This document shows, piece after piece, positions 56,772-64,000 of a DNA stretch of 64,000 nucleotides; the first letter of the stretch is position 1; each line of letters starts with the position of its first letter. The translations under genes and the position numbers were made by a program. Below the pieces are notes generated by a model. It had not been told where the DNA came from, made no database searches, and saw only the letters and a program-made list of their open reading frames with translations. Source of the DNA: Burkholderiales bacterium (lineage in GTDB: Bacteria; Pseudomonadota; Gammaproteobacteria; Burkholderiales; Burkholderiaceae_D); assembly GCA_016196925.1 (NCBI GenBank), contig JACPWS010000003.1:26944-90943 (forward strand), read 5' to 3'.

Positions 56772-58466
56772 ATGGCCACAATCAAATTTTTTTCTTCCGC
56801 CGTTTTGCTGGCTGCGTTGGCGGCCTGCGCCCAGCCGGCGTTGCGTCAGCCGGCGGCCACGGCCGACATCACGATTTTCAGCATCAACGATTTCCACGGC
56901 AACCTGCAAGCCGCGCAGCCTGTGCCTTATATGGCGACGCTGGCCGATCCTGGGCATCCGGGCCAGCAGATGTCCGTGCCGGCCGGTGGCTATGCTTATC
57001 TGGCGGCCTTGCTGAAGCAGCGCCGGGCCGCGGCGCCGGCCAGCATCCTGGTGGGCGGCGGCGACCTGATCGGCGCTTCGCCCATCGGCTCCGCCATCTT
57101 GCGCGATGAGCCGGTAATCGAAGCCTTGAATCAACTGGGCTTGGCGGCGACCGCGGTCGGCAACCATGAATTCGATGCGGGCGCCGCCACGCTGTTGCGC
57201 AAGCTACGCGGTGAGTGCCCGGCGACCGGCTGCGCCTATCCCGGTTTCCGCGGCGCCGCTTTCGATTATCTGGCGGCCAATGTGAGCGAGCAGGGCAGCG
57301 CGCAGCCGTGGCTGAAACCCTATGTGATACGCCAGGTCGGCGAGTTCAAGGTCGGCTTCATCGGCGCGGTGACGGCCGATGTGCCGAATCTGGTGGCCGG
57401 CGACAAGGTCGGGCAGCTGCGCTTCGAGGATGAGGCGAGCGCGGTCAATCGCTATGTGCCGGAATTGCAAAGGCAGGGCGTGGCCGCCATCGTGCTGCTG
57501 ATCCATGAGGGCGCCGACTATGCCGGTGCGGCCAACGACCCCAGCTATCGCTGTGAAGGTTTGCATGGCCCCATCATCGCCATCAGCAAGAAGCTGGACC
57601 CCGCCATCAGCCTGATCGTGTCCGGCCATAGCCATCAAGCCTACACTTGCAAGATCGATGGGCGGCTGGTGATGCAGGGCGGCAGCTACGGCGCTTACCT
57701 GAGCGAGGCCACGCTGAGCATAGACCGTAACACCAGGCAGGTGCTGCGGGCGGTGGCCTACAATCACTTGATCGCGCAGCACCAGCTGAGCGCCGAGCCG
57801 CAGGCGCAGCAACTGGTGCAGCACGTCGCCGCACTGACCGCCGCCGTGCGCAATCGCCCGGTGGCCACGCTGGCCGGCGCGCTGATGCGCGACAGCGCGG
57901 GGGCGGCGTTCGACAGCGCTTTGGGCAATGTGATCGCCGACGCCCAGCTCAGCCAGACGCAAAACCAGGGCGGGGCCGAAATCGCTTTCATGAACGAAGG
58001 CGGCATCCGCGCCGACTTGCCGTCCGGCCATCCGGCGCCGCCGCTCAGGCTCAGCTACGGCGACCTGTATGCGGCCCAGCCTTTCGGCAATACGCTGGTG
58101 CGCCTGCGCCTGAGCGGCGCGCAAATCCTCGCCTTGTTGCAGCAGCAATGGCAGGGGCGGACGGCCGACGACCCCAAGAAACTGTTCGTTTCGGATGGCT
58201 TCAGTTATCGCTGGAATCCGGCCAGCCCCATAGACGAGCGCGTGCAAGACGTCAGGCTGAACGGCCAGCCGCTCTTGCCTGAGCGCGAATACAGCGTGGT
58301 GGTGAACAGTTTCCTGGCCGGCGGCGGCGACGGCTTCAGCGTGCTGAAGCAGGGCACGCAACGCCAGTCCATAGGCCAGGATCTGGAGGCGCTGGAAGCC
58401 TATGTGCAGGCACAGGGCGAGCGGCTAGCTAACGTGAAAACCGACCGGGTACGCCGGGCGGATTGA
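56772..58466 (+). CDS. 5'-nucleotidase/UshA-type metallophosphatase, lipoprotein
   Basis: 564 residues from ATG 56772. The signal peptide ends in a lipobox (LAALAAC, Cys about residue 17). The N-terminal metallophosphatase domain has ITIFSINDFHGNLQ, ILVGGGDLIGASP, ATAVGNHEFDAGA and SLIVSGHSHQAY, the full two-metal site. The C-terminal 5'-nucleotidase domain has MNEGGIRADL and YGDLYAAQPFGNTLVRLRLS for base stacking. It would hydrolyse nucleotides or related esters at the outer membrane or periplasm. It follows the receptor but has a terminator in between. Confidence 0.9.
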   Translation: MATIKFFSSAVLLAALAACAQPALRQPAATADITIFSINDFHGNLQAAQPVPYMATLADPGHPGQQMSVPAGGYAYLAALLKQRRAAAPASILVGGGDLIGASPIGSAILRDEPVIEALNQLGLAATAVGNHEFDAGAATLLRKLRGECPATGCAYPGFRGAAFDYLAANVSEQGSAQPWLKPYVIRQVGEFKVGFIGAVTADVPNLVAGDKVGQLRFEDEASAVNRYVPELQRQGVAAIVLLIHEGADYAGAANDPSYRCEGLHGPIIAISKKLDPAISLIVSGHSHQAYTCKIDGRLVMQGGSYGAYLSEATLSIDRNTRQVLRAVAYNHLIAQHQLSAEPQAQQLVQHVAALTAAVRNRPVATLAGALMRDSAGAAFDSALGNVIADAQLSQTQNQGGAEIAFMNEGGIRADLPSGHPAPPLRLSYGDLYAAQPFGNTLVRLRLSGAQILALLQQQWQGRTADDPKKLFVSDGFSYRWNPASPIDERVQDVRLNGQPLLPEREYSVVVNSFLAGGGDGFSVLKQGTQRQSIGQDLEALEAYVQAQGERLANVKTDRVRRAD

Positions 58467-58473
58467 GGCAATA

Positions 58474-58722
58474 ACGGCTGTATTCAGAAGTCATGTTGAT
58501 AGCATTTTTTATGAGTATCCCAACCCTTTTTAACGTCATTCCGGCATGGTGTTAGCCGGAATCCAGTGTCTTTGTTTATACAACGACCATTTTCGCTTTC
58601 TGAGAATGTATATCGAAACAACGAAAGTCTCTGGATTCCGGCTAAAAGCGCGCCGGAATGACGTCACTTAGAGGTTGGTGGATCAACTAAACGGCATCAA
58701 CACGAAATCTGAATACAGCCGT
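58474..58722. repeat. Outer inverted repeat of a nested element
   Basis: The left arm begins ACGGCTGTATTCAGAAGTCA (58474-58493) and the right arm ends ATTTCTGAATACAGCCGT-like wording (to 58722). The first 15 bases of each arm match perfectly in inverted orientation, with further matches to about 30. It encloses the inner 34-bp inverted repeat (58533-58664), so the 249 bp look like a MITE-like unit or one element inserted in another. Confidence 0.7.
58533..58664. repeat. Inner 34-bp inverted repeat of the nested element
   Basis: Arms 58533-58566 (ACGTCATTCCGGCATGG...) and 58631-58664 (...GCGCGCCGGAATGACGT) are 34-bp inverted copies with a few mismatches near the middle, enclosing a 64-bp AT-rich centre. 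Confidence 0.8.
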
Positions 58723-58729
58723 AGTATCA

Positions 58730-58814
58730 ATATACTCCCCCCTTATTTTTTAAAAATCGCCATGTCGCCAGTGTAAACAAAGCGCTTTAAAATATACTGG
58801 AGGGGAGTATTTTT
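58730..58814. repeat. 85-bp repeat family, full copy B
   Basis: Begins ATATACTCCCCCCT and ends ATACTGGAGGGGAGTATTTT plus T; 67 of 85 bases equal to the copy at 21852-21936 without gaps. The hairpin end ATACT-N7-AGTAT lies 10 bp from the xthA stop and reads ATACTCCCCTCCAGTATATT on the xthA strand. Confidence 0.8.
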
Positions 58815-58823
58815 GCGCTATTT

Positions 58824-59597
58824 TCAAGCGTACTCGATCACCAGCGGCGCATGGTCGGAAAATCGCTGTTCTTTGTAGATGGAAGCCGCCTGCGCCGTGC
58901 CGGCGATGCCGCTGGTGGCGACGTGGTAATCGATGCGCCAGCCGACGTTATTGGCCCAGGCCTGGCCGCGGTTGCTCCACCAGGTATACGCTTCGCCGGT
59001 GGCATCCGGATGCAGGCGGCGGTACACATCGACCCAGCCCTGCTCGTCGAACAGGCGCGACATCCAGTCCCGCTCTTCCGGCAGGAAGCCGGAATTTTTC
59101 TGGTTGCTCTTCCAGTTCTTTAAGTCGATTTCCTTGTGCGCGATATTCCAGTCGCCGCAAATCACCAGCTCGCGCCCCTCGGCCTGCAAACCGGCCAGGT
59201 GCGGGAAAAACAAGTCCATGAAACGGAACTTGGCTTCCTGCCGCTCCGGCGAGGACGAGCCGGACGGGCAATACACTGAAATCACCGACAGATTGCCGAA
59301 GTCGCAACGCACATAACGCCCCTCGGCATCGAATTCCGCGCTGCCGAACCCGATCTGCACCGCATCCGGTTCTTTTACGCTATAGACCCCGGCGCCGGAA
59401 TAGCCTTTTTTCTCGGCATAATGGAAATGCCCATGATAGCCGTCCGGACGCAAAAACTCCGGCGTCATGTCGGCCGCCTGCGCCTTCAGTTCCTGCACGC
59501 ACACCACATCGGCGTCCTGTTGCGACATCCATTCAAAAAAACCTTTTTTCGCGGCGGAGCGTATGCCGTTCAGGTTGGCGGAGATGATTTTTGGCAT
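58824..59597 (-). CDS. xthA: Exodeoxyribonuclease III
   Basis: 257 residues. EEP-fold AP endonuclease/exonuclease with KIISANLNGIRSAAKKGFFEW at the start (catalytic Asn), VVCVQELKAQAADMTPEF near residue 31 (metal Glu), VICGDWNIAHKEIDLKNW near 145 (catalytic Asp-Asn), and FSDHAPLVIEYA at the end (Asp-His). It cleaves DNA at abasic sites and trims 3' ends in base excision repair. Convergent with the nucleotidase gene across a gap packed with repeats. Confidence 0.95.
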   Translation of the reverse strand: MPKIISANLNGIRSAAKKGFFEWMSQQDADVVCVQELKAQAADMTPEFLRPDGYHGHFHYAEKKGYSGAGVYSVKEPDAVQIGFGSAEFDAEGRYVRCDFGNLSVISVYCPSGSSSPERQEAKFRFMDLFFPHLAGLQAEGRELVICGDWNIAHKEIDLKNWKSNQKNSGFLPEERDWMSRLFDEQGWVDVYRRLHPDATGEAYTWWSNRGQAWANNVGWRIDYHVATSGIAGTAQAASIYKEQRFSDHAPLVIEYA

Positions 59598-60326
59598 GAT
59601 ATAATACAGGTGATGCAGGCCAGATATTGTAGAGAGGCAAGTGCGGATAGCAAAGCGAAAGCTAGTTGGACTGATTGCAGCAGGATTCCCGGTTTGCCAA
59701 TGTCATTGCGCCGCTCGTAAGATGGTGAGCAGCAATGCTGCGTCAGCAATAAACGCCGGAATGCTAAACGGGATGGTTCTTATACCACTCAGCTTCTGTG
59801 TTTCTGAAATCAAAACACCATTTGCGATTGCTCCGATTTTACGTCAAAGTGATTGCTGGAAAGGATGAGTAGTGTTATAATTAAATGTTATTTTATTAAT
59901 TTCAATTTGCGTCCATGCTTGGCTGGTTTCAATGTTCTGCGTGCGGCGACAAGGTCACTGCGCGGCAGTGATTGTCTTTGCCGTGCTGTTGTCATATGCG
60001 CTGGTCCGGAAGCTTTGAAGGAAAATGTCTTAAATCGCGTAGCCTTGGAGTTTGCATTGCGAATTTCCTTGATAACTTCGTGCTGCAGTTAGCGCTGCAC
60101 TTATGCTTGTTGGCCATGATCACTATTGGTTCCAATCACTATATTCTCGTCATTTTCAAAAAGCTCTCCTCCTTGGTTTTTGATGATGTCTTGGTAGAGA
60201 GGTGAGGGGGGGCTGCCGAAGTATGCTGGGCGATTGACTGTTTAGCTCGAAGCCTTAATGTTGTGGCTTTTTAAAAAACAACTATAGCCACTTACTGTTG
60301 AGCGAGTTTAGGGAATTAGTATTGCG
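59598..60326. other. 729-bp AT-rich leader region of the polysaccharide operon
   Basis: Base composition drops sharply here compared with the 59 kb before. No open frame has recognisable protein character. It holds one good promoter (59853-59881), then about 445 bp of transcribed leader. No ops/JUMPstart (GGCGGTAG) motif was found. A foreign origin of the downstream cluster is likely. Confidence 0.5.
59853..59881 (+). promoter_or_regulatory. Promoter of the polysaccharide export operon
   Basis: TTGCTG (59853-59858), a 17-bp spacer and a consensus TATAAT (59876-59881). It reads toward the wzm-type gene with an unusually long leader of about 445 bp. Confidence 0.55.
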
Positions 60327-61118
60327 ATGAATGCTAGTAACGTTAACACATTTTTTACCGAATTGTACCGAAGTCGCGATGTGTTGTCGCAACTGGTATC
60401 TCAACAATTAATATTGCGTTACCGTCGCACTGCTTTGGGGTATTTATGGACTCTCATTAACCCGTTGTTAATGATGTCTGTTATGGCTTTGGTGTTTTCT
60501 GCACTGTTTAAGTCAGACTTGAAAACATTCACGGTTTTTCTGTTTTCCGGAATGATACCTTGGAATTTTTTTAGTTCTGTGATCACGCAGTCCGGCACTT
60601 CCTTCATTAATAACGAAGGGCTGATAAAAAAAATCTACCTACCCAAGGCTATTTTCCCTTTAAGCATTGCTTTCGCATTGTTGATCGACAGTGTGCTGTC
60701 ATTTTTGGCATTATTTGCCATCATCCTCGCCGTCGGTGGCACGTTGTCCTGGTCAGCGCTATTTATACCTGTAGCCTTCGTAATATTGTTTTTTTTCGCC
60801 CTGGGGATCGGCCTCATCATGTCCATTACGACCGTATTTTTCCGAGACCTTCAGCACGTTATCCTCATTGTCATGCAAGGAGTGTTCTTTTTAACTCCCA
60901 TCCTTTACAAGCATGATGCATTAGCGGGCAAGATTGGTTGGCTGGTTGGTTGGAACCCGGTAATCCCTTTCATTGAACTGTTTCGAGCGCCGCTTTATCA
61001 AGCCGCTTGGCCGGAGCCCGCTGTCATCTTGCAAGCGACCGCGATATCGTTCTCTGCCATTGCTATCGGTTTATTCGTTTTTCTCAGGCAAGAGAAAAAA
61101 ATCGTCTTCAGGCTGTGA
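60327..61118 (+). CDS. ABC-2-type polysaccharide export permease (Wzm-like)
   Basis: 263 residues, six membrane segments (about 28-50, 61-80, 105-135, 140-170, 178-200, 230-252). The family signature QLILRYRRTALGYLWTLINPL near residue 30 and FKSDLKTFTVFLFSGMIPWNFF near 60 identify the O-antigen/capsule export permease class. The ATPase gene follows after 6 bp. It would move an undecaprenyl-linked glycan across the inner membrane. Codon and base use are AT-rich, unlike the preceding 59 kb. Confidence 0.9.
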   Translation: MNASNVNTFFTELYRSRDVLSQLVSQQLILRYRRTALGYLWTLINPLLMMSVMALVFSALFKSDLKTFTVFLFSGMIPWNFFSSVITQSGTSFINNEGLIKKIYLPKAIFPLSIAFALLIDSVLSFLALFAIILAVGGTLSWSALFIPVAFVILFFFALGIGLIMSITTVFFRDLQHVILIVMQGVFFLTPILYKHDALAGKIGWLVGWNPVIPFIELFRAPLYQAAWPEPAVILQATAISFSAIAIGLFVFLRQEKKIVFRL

Positions 61119-61124
61119 GCAGAC

Positions 61125-61868
61125 ATGTCAAGTATTTACGTTGAAAACATCTCGATTAAGTTTCGCATTTACCATGATCGGTCGCCTTCTTTAAAAGATT
61201 ATTTTGCTAACCTGTTCAAACGAAATCGGCAGACTGCCTATTCTGATTTTTGGGCAGTTAATGATGTTTCTTTTAAAATTAATGCGGGTGACCGTGTAGG
61301 TATTATTGGCCACAACGGTGCAGGTAAAAGTACCTTGCTCAAGGCTTTGTGTCGGGTATATGAGCCGTCTGACGGGAAAATTTCAGTCACAGGTCGTATC
61401 GCACCTTTACTGGAAATTGGTGCTGGGTTTCACCCGGAATTTACCGGACGTGAAAATATTTACTTGAATGGTTCCATTCTTGGTTATAGCAAACAACAAC
61501 TGAAAGAAATCGAACCGGAAGTCATTTCCTTTGCTGAACTGGAAGAGTTTATTGACACCCCTGTCAAATATTACTCCACCGGCATGTACATGAGGTTAGC
61601 GTTCTCACTCGCTACGGCCATGCATCCCGATATCCTGGTGCTGGATGAAATCTTTGCCGGGGGCGATGTCACCTTTATGGACAAGGCTAAAGCAAGAATG
61701 CACGATCTGATCGACAAGGCGAATATCATGATTATGGTTTCCCACGACCATCTATTGGTCAAGTCGCTCTGCAACCGCGTTATCTGGATGGACCGCGGCA
61801 GGTTGGTGGCAGATGGTACTCCAGACGAAATCGTCGAACGTTATCTGGCAGTGGGAAAAAATGGATAA
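61125..61868 (+). CDS. Polysaccharide export ATPase (Wzt-like, short form)
   Basis: 247 residues. Walker A IIGHNGAGKSTLLKALCRVY near residue 62, signature region KYYSTGMYMRLAFSLATAMHP near 147, and Walker B ILVLDEIFAGGDVTFMDKAK near 168; the TAMHPDILVLDE wording is characteristic of Wzt/TagH. It ends right after the ATPase domain, so it lacks the C-terminal carbohydrate-binding module seen in long Wzt proteins. The exported glycan is then probably not recognised by a terminal cap. Overlaps the next gene by 8 bp. Confidence 0.9.
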   Translation: MSSIYVENISIKFRIYHDRSPSLKDYFANLFKRNRQTAYSDFWAVNDVSFKINAGDRVGIIGHNGAGKSTLLKALCRVYEPSDGKISVTGRIAPLLEIGAGFHPEFTGRENIYLNGSILGYSKQQLKEIEPEVISFAELEEFIDTPVKYYSTGMYMRLAFSLATAMHPDILVLDEIFAGGDVTFMDKAKARMHDLIDKANIMIMVSHDHLLVKSLCNRVIWMDRGRLVADGTPDEIVERYLAVGKNG

Positions 61869-63411
61869 CAATCTTACTTCCCCTGCCACCGTCGTTAACG
61901 CATCAAACGTGCTCGATATTATCCGTGAGTTGCGAACGGATGCGGTACGACACCAGCAGTTGCTTGAGCAGGTTACGGTTTTTCTTCAGCAATCGGACCT
62001 GCCGCTGCAGGACACGGCGCAACTTGTTTGGTCGCCCGAGGACAGCGCGATCGACTTCAGTCGCCTGCCAAATAAAGTTCATCAGATTGAAAAGCAGCAG
62101 GACAAATCGCCAGACATAGCCGCCCGCTTGAAAGCAACAGGGCTGGGCCGGTTTTACATAACGCATCTAAAGCAGTACCCTTCCGTACGAAGACTAATTG
62201 CCTGGACGTGGCGGAATTTCTATCCAATTTACGTCAATTACGTTGCTATTCATCTTCGCAAGAGAAATGCGAAACGCTGGCGTCAACTGATCACTCTGCG
62301 AGAGTTTGTAAAAACAAACCAGATAACGATCATCCAAGTGACAGATACAGCTCAGGTTGAAACGCCTGCTCCCGAAGTCTTTCCGGCTAGTGATCAAGGC
62401 TATTTGATATCGCCACACGACCGTTATAGCTCCCCTCATATTTATGTTGCCACGATCAAGGATGGGATGATTTACGGTGGCACCAACCTTATTCTGAAAA
62501 ATGACGAGGTAATCTGTCATGATTTGTATGATTTCGAGCGTGACTATACGAGTGAAGAAACCCATGGTCGGAATCTGATTGATCCAGGAAAAAGTCGAAT
62601 CCGTTGGTTGTTGCATGACGATTCCCCTGCACACTTACCTGCCGCTGCGGCTTTTGTCGATGCCTGCGCACCCAACTATGCCCATTGGCTGACAGAAGTG
62701 TTGCCTCGTATCGTAGCGTTTTGCTCTGAGGAACAATTCAAGGGTATCCCTATCGTCGTCAACGACGGACTTCACAAAAATATTCTGGAATCCTTGTTTC
62801 TAGTGGCGGGAGAGGGGCGGGAAATCGTCACCTTACCGATAGGAAGAGCACTTCAGGTCGACGCACTGTACCTCACGTCAGTTGCTGGCTATGTCCCATT
62901 CGAGAGGCGAAATAACAAATTTTCTGACCATTCGCATGGGGTATTCAGTCCATGGGCTTTGGAATCGCTTCGAAAGAAAGTTTTTTCGTTCGCGGAGAAA
63001 TTGCCGGAACAAACATGGCCAGAAAAGATATACCTGCGCCGCAATTCGGGAATAAGGAAAATAACGAACGCGACAGAATTAGAAGAACTATTGATTGCTC
63101 AGAATTACGTGATTGTTGAGCCAGAAAAATTGACATTTTTACAGCAGGTTCAACTTTTTAGTCGTGCGAAGGTGATTATCGGTTCATCTGGTGCGGCGTT
63201 AGCTAGCATGATCTTTGCTCGCCCTAATGCACGTATGTTAATTTTAATAGGAAAGTATCCCGATACGAGTTACTGGTATTGGCAGAATATAGCTTGCGCG
63301 AGCGGTTTAACTGTGCTCTACGGCCTCGGTGCGCCGGTAGACGGTGCTGCATCTGGCATTCATTCCGATTTTTATTTTAATACTGATTTTTTGCCTGATT
63401 TGGAGAATTAA
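61861..63411 (+). CDS. Glycosyltransferase family 61 (DUF563) protein
   Basis: 516 residues from ATG 61861, which overlaps the ATPase stop by 8 bp. An N-terminal coiled/helical stretch (to about 150) precedes a DUF563/GT61 core with FVDACAPNYAHWLTEVLPRIVAF near residue 265, IYLRRNSGIRKITNATELEELL near 390, and IIGSSGAALASMIFARPNARML near 440; the last is the typical donor-binding Gly-Ser turn. No membrane helix. It would add a sugar to the growing glycan. Acceptor and donor unknown. Confidence 0.85.
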   Translation: MDNNLTSPATVVNASNVLDIIRELRTDAVRHQQLLEQVTVFLQQSDLPLQDTAQLVWSPEDSAIDFSRLPNKVHQIEKQQDKSPDIAARLKATGLGRFYITHLKQYPSVRRLIAWTWRNFYPIYVNYVAIHLRKRNAKRWRQLITLREFVKTNQITIIQVTDTAQVETPAPEVFPASDQGYLISPHDRYSSPHIYVATIKDGMIYGGTNLILKNDEVICHDLYDFERDYTSEETHGRNLIDPGKSRIRWLLHDDSPAHLPAAAAFVDACAPNYAHWLTEVLPRIVAFCSEEQFKGIPIVVNDGLHKNILESLFLVAGEGREIVTLPIGRALQVDALYLTSVAGYVPFERRNNKFSDHSHGVFSPWALESLRKKVFSFAEKLPEQTWPEKIYLRRNSGIRKITNATELEELLIAQNYVIVEPEKLTFLQQVQLFSRAKVIIGSSGAALASMIFARPNARMLILIGKYPDTSYWYWQNIACASGLTVLYGLGAPVDGAASGIHSDFYFNTDFLPDLEN

Positions 63412-64000
63412 ATGAATTTAAATATTCATCCTACTTCTTATATAGCACCAGGTGCCGTCATTGGAAATGATGTCGTTATCGGGCCGTTGTCAATAATTCA
63501 TAAAAACGTCTCAATTGGCGACGGTACCATAGTGGGTTCTTATTGTGAACTCGGGGTGGAGACGACATTGGGAAATGGAACGCGTCTGGAAATAGGTAAG
63601 CAATCTACTATTCGCTCTCATTCTGTTTTTTATGAGTCATCACAGTTTGGCGATCGCTTAGTAACCGGGCATCGCGTTACAGTCAGAGAGAACACTGTTG
63701 CGGGTGAAAATCTTCAGATTGGTACCCTTGGTGATATACAAGGTGATTGTACTATTGGTGATTTTGTCAGGTTTCACTCCAATGTCCACATTGGGAAAAA
63801 AAGTACTATCGGTAATTTCGTTTGGGTATTCCCATACGTTGTTTTAACAAATGATCCTACTCCTCCCAGTGAAACACTATTAGGAGTCACCTTAGACGAT
63901 TTTTCGATAATTGCGACCATGGCGGTAATTTTGCCTGGGGTGCGTATCGGGCAGCATGCATTGGTCGCTGCGAGCGCTTGTGTCGGCAAAGATGTACCTC
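63412..64000 (+). CDS. Left-handed beta-helix (hexapeptide) acyltransferase, 3' end outside window
   Basis: The frame starts ATG 63412 directly after the GT61 stop and is open to the window edge, about 196 residues. It is built from isoleucine-rich hexapeptide turns (YIAPGAVIGNDVVIGPLSII; IGDFVRFHSNVHIGKKSTIG; VILPGVRIGQHALVAASACV), the left-handed beta-helix of sugar N- or O-acetyltransferases. NDPTPPSETLLGVTLDDFSI resembles the cofactor loop of WbbJ/PglD-like enzymes. It would acetylate a sugar of the exported glycan; the acyl donor is presumably acetyl-CoA. Confidence 0.85.
   Translation, partial: MNLNIHPTSYIAPGAVIGNDVVIGPLSIIHKNVSIGDGTIVGSYCELGVETTLGNGTRLEIGKQSTIRSHSVFYESSQFGDRLVTGHRVTVRENTVAGENLQIGTLGDIQGDCTIGDFVRFHSNVHIGKKSTIGNFVWVFPYVVLTNDPTPPSETLLGVTLDDFSIIATMAVILPGVRIGQHALVAASACVGKDVP

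Noticed and set aside
58474..58722. Complete insertion sequence
   Set aside because: No transposase or any coding frame lies between the arms; at most a MITE-like or REP-type element.
59853..60205. Short open frames (79 and 77 codons) in the AT-rich leader before wzm
   Set aside because: They overlap each other in different frames, lack ribosome sites and show no recognisable protein features.
59598..60326. ops/JUMPstart element in the polysaccharide leader
   Set aside because: GGCGGTAG or a close variant was not found in the leader; the nearest wording (GGTAGAG) is too short to count.

Overview
The window is GC-rich proteobacterial chromosome over roughly its first 59.6 kb, then turns clearly AT-rich. 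Several features suggest a betaproteobacterium, most likely of the Oxalobacteraceae (Undibacterium/Janthinobacterium/Herbaspirillum-like). These are the proteobacterial-type gshA and gshB followed by a permease-less EIIA-HPr-EI cluster, the metX-metW pair, and an acyl-CoA synthetase/Liv-type ABC/phenylacetate-CoA-ligase operon. The assignment rests on gene content and synteny alone; no 16S or tRNA gene was seen.

Layout. 1-0.7 kb: start of a Czc-type metal efflux operon reading off the left edge (CzcI-like, then a CzcC-like outer-membrane protein). 0.9-14 kb: mostly stand-alone genes: AIM24-like protein, periplasmic binding proteins, two tandem paralogous small membrane proteins with structured leaders, an ABC exporter pair, a DEDDh nuclease-like protein, an SMP-30-like protein, a TPR-diguanylate cyclase, glpD and a GIN-domain protein. 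14-24 kb: housekeeping and metabolic genes (flavoprotein, PilZ, YbaK, MBL hydrolase behind a decayed isomerase gene, dienoyl-CoA isomerase-like protein, nitronate monooxygenase, alpha-carbonic anhydrase, Sel1 and Cache proteins). 24.3-33.3 kb: one long minus-strand operon (acyl-CoA synthetase, LivG, LivH, LivM, binding protein, LivF, YjbR, phenylacetate-CoA-ligase-like) that would import and CoA-activate a carboxylic acid. A Crp/Fnr regulator is transcribed away from it. 35-39.4 kb: diguanylate cyclase, glycine-zipper protein, MAPEG, AI-2E/PerM transporter and an ABM protein. 39.5-44.7 kb: gshA, gshB, EIIA(Man), HPr and enzyme I. 44.8-50.6 kb: HD-GYP response regulator and a 1544-residue hybrid histidine kinase. 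50.6-52.5 kb: metX-metW behind a SAM-II-like riboswitch. 52.8-59.6 kb: M48 peptidase, TonB-dependent receptor with two LacI-type operators, 5'-nucleotidase lipoprotein and xthA. 60.3-64 kb: AT-rich polysaccharide export and assembly operon (Wzm, Wzt, GT61 glycosyltransferase, hexapeptide acyltransferase) running off the right edge.

The most unusual content is non-coding. (i) An 85-bp repeat family is present as two full copies, one inverted copy and one reduced copy, and all four abut gene 3' ends. (ii) There are several large inverted repeats, two of them with a second inverted repeat nested inside. (iii) The two paralogous membrane-protein genes have matching promoters and leaders closed by GGCAGT...ACTGCC stems. 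(iv) A SAM-II-like riboswitch precedes metX. (v) Hairpins flank the binding-protein gene in the Liv-type operon. c-di-GMP signalling is well represented (two GGDEF proteins, one HD-GYP, one PilZ).
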